A stretch of 5,320 nt of DNA from Treponema sp. UBA1240 (GTDB taxonomy: Bacteria; Spirochaetota; Spirochaetia; Treponematales; Treponemataceae): positions 998 through 6,317 of the forward strand of contig DBWK01000006.1 of the NCBI GenBank assembly GCA_002308875.1, read 5' to 3'. Under the pieces are notes generated by a model that searched no databases, was not told where the DNA came from, and saw only the letters and a list, made by a program, of their open reading frames with translations. The position numbers and the translations under genes are program-made. This document shows positions 1 through 4,351 of this stretch, piece after piece (the stretch's first letter is position 1; every line of letters starts with the position of its first letter).

Positions 1-12
1 GCACCGAATACT

Positions 13-1317
13 ATGAAATTTCTAAAACCTGTTGTAAAATATGTAATAATGAATAAAACTTTTTTACTAACATCATTCATAGTGTTTACAATGCTTTTTG
101 CCGGCTGTGCAAAAAATACGAGTTCCATAGATTACGCGGCCGCATTCTCTGAAAATGGAGTTACGCGGTTTGAAGTTTCAAATGAATCAATAAGTGAAAA
201 TTCTGTTTTTGAATTAGCCTCAAACGGAAAAGTGCTTGCCGCTTATATTGCATTCAAATTGATTGATGAAGGCAAATTAAGTCTGAATACCCAAATTGCC
301 CAATATCTCGATTCGTCATATCTTACATCTGATCCACAAATGCAGGAAATAACGGTTTATGAACTGTTGAATCATTCAGCGGGTTTTTCTCCTTCCTACG
401 AATTTGGAATTGACAAAAAGATATACACCGTTCCAGGCGAAAAGTTCCGTTATTCCGGCGTTGGGTATATGTACCTGCAGAACGTGCTGGAAAATGTAAC
501 TCAAAAATCATTTGAAGCACTTGCTTTGGAATATGTGTTTGTACCGTTAAAAATGGAAAACTCAACTTTTGAAAAATCAAAAACCGTTTTACCGCATATG
601 GAGCTTTCAAACGTTCTGTTGTATTCCAGCCTGATTTTTTTCGCAGTTTACTGGCTGTTACGGCTGATAATTACTATTACAGGCTGCTGTATTAAACGTC
701 CTGTACGAAAATCAAAAAAGCTGAATTTGCTGTGCATCGCAGATTCAGCAGGTTGTAATGTATGCTTTGTAATGATCTTTCTTTTTTCAAGAGTTCTATT
801 TGTTTTTGGAATTATCTTGCTTTTATCTGTAATTTTGTTGATATGCTTAAGAAACACAAAGTTTTATTCTTACATTATGCCCGTAATTACGGCTGTTTTT
901 TGCATATTAGTGCTTACAGTGCACCAACCGATTGCAGTTACAAATGATTTTTATACAAAACCGGCCAACTGCGCATATTCACTAAAATCCACAGCAAAAG
1001 ACATGTCTCTGTTCTGTGATGAGCTTATGAAGTGTTATAATAATTCCAATAGTAAGGTGCGGGAATTATTTTCTGAAAGTATGAGAATAAATGATTCACT
1101 GAGCTGGGGAAACGGAATTGGAATTGAAACACACAACGGTACGCGGGTCTACTGGCATTCTGGTTTTAACTTTGGATTTCAGAGCCTTTTTGCTTTGTAC
1201 CCAGACACACAAAAATACGCAATTGTGCTCACCAATAACGAGCAGGGTTTTTCCTTATGTACACACAAAATAAACGAGTTCTTATCGCTTACCGGAGTGT
1301 ATGAAATTCCACGGTAA
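13..1317 (+). CDS. Serine beta-lactamase/PBP-like lipoprotein with an internal membrane-helix block
   Basis: This is a putative penicillin-binding-protein/class C beta-lactamase-like serine hydrolase (434 aa) facing the periplasm. A lipoprotein signal ends in LFAGC, with lipidation expected at Cys32. The first catalytic half follows: S70-N-G-K73 fits the SxxK nucleophile motif, LLNHSAGF (118-125) fits the family LLTHTSGL block, and YSG (147-149) sits where YxN is expected, with Asn replaced by Gly. Residues about 201-308 are strongly hydrophobic and give about four membrane helices, with a basic loop KRPVRKSKK (228-236). The second half then resumes with STAKDMSLF (326-334) and H382-S-G384, the KTG/HxG-like third motif, followed by the usual strand ending LTNN. 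The start is uncertain: the frame is open to the window edge, neither ATG has a clear ribosome binding site, and ATG 49 (Met13) gives a compact lipoprotein signal. It could be a peptidase, an esterase or an inactive sensor; the substrate is unknown. Confidence 0.85.
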   Translation: MKFLKPVVKYVIMNKTFLLTSFIVFTMLFAGCAKNTSSIDYAAAFSENGVTRFEVSNESISENSVFELASNGKVLAAYIAFKLIDEGKLSLNTQIAQYLDSSYLTSDPQMQEITVYELLNHSAGFSPSYEFGIDKKIYTVPGEKFRYSGVGYMYLQNVLENVTQKSFEALALEYVFVPLKMENSTFEKSKTVLPHMELSNVLLYSSLIFFAVYWLLRLIITITGCCIKRPVRKSKKLNLLCIADSAGCNVCFVMIFLFSRVLFVFGIILLLSVILLICLRNTKFYSYIMPVITAVFCILVLTVHQPIAVTNDFYTKPANCAYSLKSTAKDMSLFCDELMKCYNNSNSKVRELFSESMRINDSLSWGNGIGIETHNGTRVYWHSGFNFGFQSLFALYPDTQKYAIVLTNNEQGFSLCTHKINEFLSLTGVYEIPR

Positions 1318-1331
1318 AGAATAGGTTAAGG

Positions 1332-1397
1332 ATGAAAAATAAGACTGTTATACTGACCGACCTTCCGTTTTCGGCAGGTGATATATGGTGGCAATAA
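1332..1397 (+). CDS. Possible 21-aa mini-ORF translationally coupled to the next gene
   Basis: An ATG at 1332 follows an AGG-containing purine stretch (1323-1331). It opens a 21-codon frame beginning MKNKTVILTD and ending in IWWQ. Its TAA (1395-1397) is one base before the ATG of the gene at 1399, a spacing typical of translational coupling. The downstream gene's own ribosome binding site is weak, which makes coupling attractive. The frame overlaps the proposed extended -10 at 1346-1354, so it would be translated only from read-through transcripts of the upstream gene. No homology is recognised and it may be chance. Another 5-codon frame (ATG 1385, beginning MVAIK) ends in a TGA overlapping the same start as ATGA. 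Confidence 0.25.
   Translation: MKNKTVILTDLPFSAGDIWWQ
1346..1354 (+). promoter_or_regulatory. Possible extended -10 promoter for the gene at 1399
   Basis: TGT-TATACT matches an extended -10 (TGn plus 5 of 6 bases of TATAAT). The -35 position at about 1326-1331 (TTAAGG) is poor. If used, transcription would start near 1361, so the small hairpin at 1360-1379 would lie at the very 5' end of the mRNA. This is a consensus match only. Confidence 0.35.
1352..1381 (+). repeat. ~30-bp repeat, copy 1, with hairpin and SD-like sequence
   Basis: This segment is matched by 2152-2180 with 25 of 30 aligned positions identical. The differences are four transitions plus one missing base. In this copy positions 1360-1379 fold as ACCT-T-CCG, loop TTTT, CGG-C-AGGT. 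The last bases, with 1380-1381, make AGGTGA, a perfect complement to the usual 16S rRNA 3' end. It lies just upstream of the gene at 1399, and the second copy lies beyond that gene's terminator, so the two copies bracket the gene. Confidence 0.7.
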
Positions 1398-1398
1398 A

Positions 1399-1833
1399 AT
1401 GAAAAGACTTATTATATTACTATTATTATTGTTAAAAGCATCTTCTTTATTTTCAGTCGATTATGAATTATTCAAGAAGATGACTCCTGAGGAACAAATC
1501 GACAGTTTGTTGGAAGAATACCAAAACGATGAATATTATTATCGTCAATTCGGTTTTCAAAGGAGAGCACTTTATTTAATAGATGAAGAACCAAAAGATG
1601 TTATAAAACCTATTATTCTCGAACGTATTCTTCTGGTAGGCATCGAAAAGTATGGTCATCCTCCTTTCACATTGGATATACTTATTGATTTATTAATATG
1701 TGGTAGCAATTTTTTAACACAAGAAGAACGTTTTTACCTTATACCGATAATACAAAAGAAAATAGATGATTATGTAAGTATTAACAAAATAATCGATCGA
1801 CAAGTTATAGATTATACATGGATTATCGAATAA
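1399..1833 (+). CDS. Exported hypothetical protein, probably shortened by a nonsense codon
   Basis: This is a 144-aa protein of unknown function; no family is recognised. The start at ATG 1399 gives a textbook signal peptide: MKR, a Leu/Ile run, then a polar stretch ending LFS at residue 19, so the mature protein would be periplasmic or envelope-associated. An upstream in-frame GTG at 1378 would put seven extra residues before this signal and is less likely. The mature part looks mostly helical, acidic and rich in Tyr and Ile, with segments such as MTPEEQIDSLLEEY (28-41) and FLTQEERFYLIPIIQKK. The gene is visibly more AT-rich than prs, which could mean recent acquisition. The only SD-like bases close by are GGTGG (1387-1391); AGGTGA (1376-1381) is too far upstream. 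The TAA at 1831-1833 does not look like the original end, because the same frame stays coding-like to 1992 (next entry). Confidence 0.7.
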   Translation: MKRLIILLLLLLKASSLFSVDYELFKKMTPEEQIDSLLEEYQNDEYYYRQFGFQRRALYLIDEEPKDVIKPIILERILLVGIEKYGHPPFTLDILIDLLICGSNFLTQEERFYLIPIIQKKIDDYVSINKIIDRQVIDYTWIIE

Positions 1834-1992
1834 CGGCTTCTTGTTTCATGGGGAGACAGGCATCCATCCGAAATAAATCCATATCTTCTTCAAAAGAAAT
1901 ATCTTGATGCAGGCTATGGGGATATTGTCATTGACTGGGAAGAAATTGAAGCACGATATCACGTTCAAAGAAAAGATTATGAAACATATTAA
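1834..1992 (+). pseudogene. In-frame 3' remnant of the gene at 1399
   Basis: After the TAA at 1831-1833 the identical frame runs 52 codons to a second TAA at 1990-1992. It reads as ordinary protein: it starts RLLVSWGDRHPSE, continues through NPYLLQKKYLDAGYGD and WEEIEARY, and ends in DYETY. Its composition (Tyr, Glu, Ile, Trp) matches the part before the stop. No ATG or SD supports independent translation. The simplest reading is a single-base nonsense mutation (for example CAA, GAA or AAA to TAA) in a gene of about 197 codons. A sequencing error or stop-codon read-through are alternatives. Confidence 0.65.
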
Positions 1993-2054
1993 GACTTGAT
2001 TGTCCTTTTATCATAATCACAGCCAACTGTGCATGCTGATTTTGGGGCAAACTT

Positions 2055-2140
2055 ATATGTGCGGGACGTAGAAAAAAAATGTGGAAAGGCCCCCATGGGA
2101 AGGCTTCCACATTTTTTTCGTTACTGGGACCCGCACATAT
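2055..2140. repeat. Large two-part inverted repeat
   Basis: The outer arms ATATGTGCGGG (2055-2065) and CCCGCACATAT (2130-2140) are perfect 11-bp inverted repeats. The inner arms AAAAAAATGTGGAA (2073-2086) and TTCCACATTTTTTT (2105-2118) are perfect over 14 bp. The two arm pairs are separated by unpaired segments of about 7 and 11 bases. The centre carries CCCATGGG. The inner part works as a terminator (separate entry), but the outer arms are not needed for that. A small mobile or MITE-like remnant is possible, though I see no clear target duplication. Confidence 0.85.
2072..2119. terminator. Bidirectional Rho-independent terminator
   Basis: The stem TGTGGAA/TTCCACA (2080-2086 with 2105-2111) can add inner GCC/GGC pairs. 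A run of eight A lies on the left and seven T on the right, so the hairpin is followed by a U-tract on either strand. It begins 80 bases after the second stop of the gene at 1399. It would end that rightward transcript and also block any leftward read-through from the VWA gene. Confidence 0.8.
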
Positions 2141-2151
2141 TGGCATATTGG

Positions 2152-2180
2152 ACTGATCGATCTTCCATTTCAGCAGGTGA
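2152..2180 (+). repeat. ~30-bp repeat, copy 2
   Basis: This is the partner of 1352-1381, sharing CTTCC and GCAGGTGA blocks. One T of the TTTT loop is lost and transitions weaken the hairpin seen in copy 1. No gene starts after its AGGTGA, so here the motif looks like a decayed or non-functional copy. Confidence 0.65.
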
Positions 2181-2209
2181 GAAAACATATATATCTTTTC
2201 TATACGTCG

Positions 2210-2249
2210 TAAAACATTTTGCTACACACCTTAAAATACTTTGCTGTAC
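2210..2249. repeat. Two degenerate 18-bp copies, 22 bp apart
   Basis: TAAAACATTTTGCTACAC (2210-2227) and TAAAATACTTTGCTGTAC (2232-2249) match at 14 of 18 positions, and all differences are transitions. The 22-bp offset equals the period of the clear array that begins at about 2264, so this is probably a decayed left flank of the same repeat region. Confidence 0.5.
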
Positions 2250-2263
2250 GCTTATCAGAATTC

Positions 2264-2371
2264 TGTACTCAGACTGAGTACAAGTTGTACATAGCCTGAG
2301 TACAAGCTGTACACAGCCTGTCTACAAGTTGTACTCAGCCTGTCTACAACTTGTAGATAGCCTATATACAG
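2264..2371. repeat. 22-bp tandem array of alternating 11-bp half-sites (nine dyad centres)
   Basis: Four clear 22-bp units (2272-2293, 2294-2315, 2316-2337, 2338-2359) are flanked by degenerate ones. Each unit has a dyad of the TACAA-S-TTGTA type, centred at 2284, 2306, 2328 and 2350. A second dyad series of the CAG-C-CTG type straddles unit borders, centred at 2273, 2295, 2317, 2339 and 2361. Dyad centres therefore fall every 11 bp, about one helical turn. The strongest is TGTACTCAG-A-CTGAGTACA (2264-2282), a perfect 9-bp pair. A period of 22 is not a multiple of three and no open frame spans it, so the array is non-coding. It lies between the converging gene at 1399 and the VWA gene. Confidence 0.9.
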
Positions 2372-2456
2372 AATATTTTACGTCAGTCAGCAATCTAAAA
2401 TCCGCTTAACGGTAAAATCTTGATTTGTTAATACTGAAAGACTTTCCGTAATTCAC

Positions 2457-2476
2457 TAAAAAGCGGAGATTCCGCT
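2457..2476 (-). terminator. Rho-independent terminator of the VWA gene
   Basis: On the minus strand, AGCGGA-ATC-TCCGCT (2476-2462) is followed by a run of five T, about 24 bases after the stop codon at 2500. The stem is only 6 bp, so it is moderate in strength. The AAGCGGA arm (2461-2467) could alternatively pair with TCCGCTT at 2401-2407, a longer-range competitor. Confidence 0.65.
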
Positions 2477-2499
2477 GGCATAATTTTGAGTTAATGTCT

Positions 2500-4053
2500 T
2501 TAAAAATCCAGATCTTCAGTTTTCTTCGAGAATGATTTCATATCATTCAGATTACGTTCAAATGTTGCTTTGTAGTTATCGAGAATTTGAAAATCTTTCA
2601 CAAATTGATCACCGGGAAGAATATCGTCAATCCGCATTAAATCAGTACGCATATCATCCAGCTTTTGAATGCACAAATTCAACTGGTAAATAATTTCATC
2701 CATAGTTGCTTTTGAAGTATTATCTTGTTCCGATACGGATTGAACAGGATCTCCGTTTATATATACAGTTCCATTACGTCCGTCATTACGAATGTCATTA
2801 TTGTACTGTCTTTGAAGAGATGAGATATTATCTGCTCGATTTGCAATATCTATAAGAAGTCGTGCCAATCGTATGTATGCTTCGGATTTAAGTATACGAC
2901 TGTTCATAATTGTTTTGGATGCATCCGATGCTTTTTCCATAAGATAAATAGGAATTGCCGTACTTTTTTTGATTTGGTTGTCCATTGTCTTGTAGTCGTA
3001 AGTAAGCCATGCAAGCGGTCGTGAATTATTATAATTTTTGGGCAGTAAAAGTTCAGTTACAATTGTCTCGTAATCTCCGTTATGAATGGATTCAAGTTCA
3101 TACGAAATAGTCTGGCCTACTGTCTTATTCTTGTAACCCCATGTTTCAAGCAGCGTTATATCATCTCCAAGAGTCAGCGTAATATTAAGATCCCGTGCTG
3201 CAGGAACAAGAAGCCTATCAAGCTCGGTACTGAAGGTCTCTACCATTTTTTCGTGATTGGAAATAAAACGGGAACTTCCACCGCCTTCCTGTGCAATATC
3301 GTTCATAAGATTTACATCAGCAGAAGTTCCAAGCGCAATACAGGAAACATTGATATCCAGTTTATTATACTTTGCTGCCAAATTTACTATATCATCTTTT
3401 GTTTTTTTACGAGCGTTATGTTCCCCATCTGTAAGTAATATTACCCTGTTATTATAAGACGAATCGTAATTTGCTATAACTTCCTGATATCCTGCTGCTA
3501 GGCCGTCATAAATATTTGTTCCACCTGATGCCCTCATCGAAAGGACTTTTTGTTTGAAGCTCTGTTTTTCAATATAGGTTTTCATCTGTGTAGCCGGATA
3601 ACAAACTGAAGCATCATTACTGAATACTATCAAAGAAACGTAATCCGTTGGTCTTACATTTTCAATGAATATTTCAAAAGAATCTTTTACCCATTCCAGT
3701 TTATTTGCCGCTGACATTGAACCACTGCAATCAATTACGAATGCAATGTTGAATTTTGGCAAATCTTTAAATGCTGTTTTCTGGGCTTTCATACCAATCT
3801 GAAGATACGAAAGTTCTCCTTTTTGCTCCGCATCAACAACAAAGTTTACAGGAGTATCAATGGGCAGAGGGTAATCATAATCTTCCTGTGAGATATAAGC
3901 ATCTATTTCTATTTCATTTGCAGGCGTAATATAACCCTGTCCCGATAAATACATTGCCCTGTCTGATGAAGTTGTACTCTCTTTTTTTCCGGCGGCATAA
4001 AGTGAACCAGCTGAAATCATTACAATAATTAGGGTAAATATAAATCTTTTCAT
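2500..4053 (-). CDS. Secreted von Willebrand factor A (VWA) domain protein
   Basis: This is a 517-aa exported protein that probably binds a divalent metal and a protein ligand in the periplasm. The start at 4053 is chosen because GGAG (4062-4059) sits 5 bases upstream and the resulting N-terminus MKRFIFTL...SLYA is a clear signal peptide with cleavage after Ala20. An upstream ATG at 4104 would bury this signal. After a beta-rich N-terminal stretch, the VWA domain runs about 102-283. Its MIDAS is complete: D108-C-S110-G-S112, T179 in GGTNIYDG and D209 in LLTDGE. Residues about 289-370 look beta-rich, and about 380-517 look helical and charged, with possible coiled coil near the end. There is no lipobox Cys and no C-terminal membrane helix. 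The layout resembles YfbK/Ca-activated-channel-like VWA proteins, but the partner is unknown. It appears monocistronic, with its own promoter and terminator. Confidence 0.92.
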   Translation of the reverse strand: MKRFIFTLIIVMISAGSLYAAGKKESTTSSDRAMYLSGQGYITPANEIEIDAYISQEDYDYPLPIDTPVNFVVDAEQKGELSYLQIGMKAQKTAFKDLPKFNIAFVIDCSGSMSAANKLEWVKDSFEIFIENVRPTDYVSLIVFSNDASVCYPATQMKTYIEKQSFKQKVLSMRASGGTNIYDGLAAGYQEVIANYDSSYNNRVILLTDGEHNARKKTKDDIVNLAAKYNKLDINVSCIALGTSADVNLMNDIAQEGGGSSRFISNHEKMVETFSTELDRLLVPAARDLNITLTLGDDITLLETWGYKNKTVGQTISYELESIHNGDYETIVTELLLPKNYNNSRPLAWLTYDYKTMDNQIKKSTAIPIYLMEKASDASKTIMNSRILKSEAYIRLARLLIDIANRADNISSLQRQYNNDIRNDGRNGTVYINGDPVQSVSEQDNTSKATMDEIIYQLNLCIQKLDDMRTDLMRIDDILPGDQFVKDFQILDNYKATFERNLNDMKSFSKKTEDLDF

Positions 4054-4126
4054 TTTTTCTCCAAATACAGAATAAATTCTATGAAATTGCTGATGCTGTA
4101 CCAAACAACCCTGATGAATCTTTAAT

Positions 4127-4155
4127 ATTATAACACAGAAACTTGAATATGAAAA
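4127..4155 (-). promoter_or_regulatory. Sigma-70-type promoter of the VWA gene
   Basis: Read on the minus strand, TTTTCA (4155-4150), a 17-base spacer and a perfect TATAAT (4132-4127) fit a housekeeping promoter. Transcription would start near 4120, leaving an untranslated leader of about 67 bases before the ATG at 4053. Confidence 0.7.
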
Positions 4156-4227
4156 ATTTTTTATAAGATTCCGTGATTCTTTATAAAATCGGATTTTTTA
4201 GGTATTGATTGCTTCGGCTATTTGTGT

Positions 4228-4243
4228 CTCGCAAACTCGCAAA
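4228..4243 (+). repeat. Tandem 8-bp repeat CTCGCAAA x2
   Basis: Two exact adjacent copies of CTCGCAAA lie in the divergent intergenic region, about 40 bases upstream of the prs -35. They are flanked by TTTGTGT (4221-4227) and ACACAAA (4249-4255), which are inverted repeats of each other. The position would suit a regulator site for prs, but nothing identifies a binding protein. Confidence 0.4.
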
Positions 4244-4281
4244 TACACACACAAACACAACATGATTTACGGTTTTTTACC

Positions 4282-4310
4282 TTGACCAACAACCTCCAAA
4301 GTGGTATATA
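4282..4310 (+). promoter_or_regulatory. Sigma-70-type promoter of prs
   Basis: TTGACC (4282-4287), a 17-base spacer and TATATA (4305-4310) make a good housekeeping promoter. Transcription would start around 4317, giving a leader of about 33 bases. The -10 overlaps the left arm of an inverted repeat whose right arm covers the start codon. Confidence 0.7.
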
Positions 4311-4351
4311 TAGTGTAGTTCTTACCAAAAAAACACAAGGACACACTATAT
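4308..4351 (+). promoter_or_regulatory. Inverted repeat joining the prs -10 region and start codon
   Basis: ATATAGTGT (4308-4316) and ACACTATAT (4343-4351) are perfect 9-bp inverted repeats. The intervening 26 bases hold the SD AAGGA (4337-4341), and the right arm includes the A and T of the ATG at 4350. As DNA it could be an operator over the -10. In RNA started further upstream it would close over the start codon. With a start near 4317 the left arm would not be transcribed. Confidence 0.5.

Larger units (their letters stand above)
1993..2499. other. Gene-free convergent intergenic region
   Basis: About 500 bases between the rightward gene remnant and the leftward VWA gene contain no credible gene. 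They hold the two-part inverted repeat and terminator (2055-2140), repeat copy 2 (2152-2180), the 22-bp repeats (2210-2371) and the VWA terminator (2457-2476). A small hairpin CACAG-CCAA-CTGTG lies at 2018-2031. Short frames crossing this region are built from the repeats and have no ribosome binding sites. Confidence 0.75.

Noticed and set aside
323..857. Minus-strand open frames antisense to the serine hydrolase
   Set aside because: They are shadows of the plus-strand gene with no start signals or recognisable domains.
1831..1833. Reassigned TAA codon
   Set aside because: The serine hydrolase gene also ends at a TAA with no coding-like continuation noticed after it, so a general recoding is not supported.
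1318..2200. Integron gene cassette with attC sites, as known from some treponemes
   Set aside because: I found no paired GTTRRRY and RYYYAAC core sites around the repeats or the hairpin, and no integrase.
2029..2277. 82-aa plus-strand open frame and an overlapping minus-strand frame (1928-2188)
   Set aside because: They run through the terminator hairpin and repeats, lack ribosome binding sites and have no coherent protein character.
2264..2371. CRISPR array
   Set aside because: The 22-bp units are directly adjacent, with no unique spacers between them, and there are no cas genes in the window.
4054..4104. Upstream ATG at 4104 as the start of the VWA protein
   Set aside because: It adds 17 polar residues before a clean signal peptide and lacks a good SD, whereas ATG 4053 has GGAG at 5 bases.
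4160..4199. Weak plus-strand terminator-like hairpin followed by TTTTTT
   Set aside because: The stem is short and bulged, and there is no plus-strand gene upstream to terminate. The ~20-bp near-repeat of TTTATAA here may just be AT-rich sequence.
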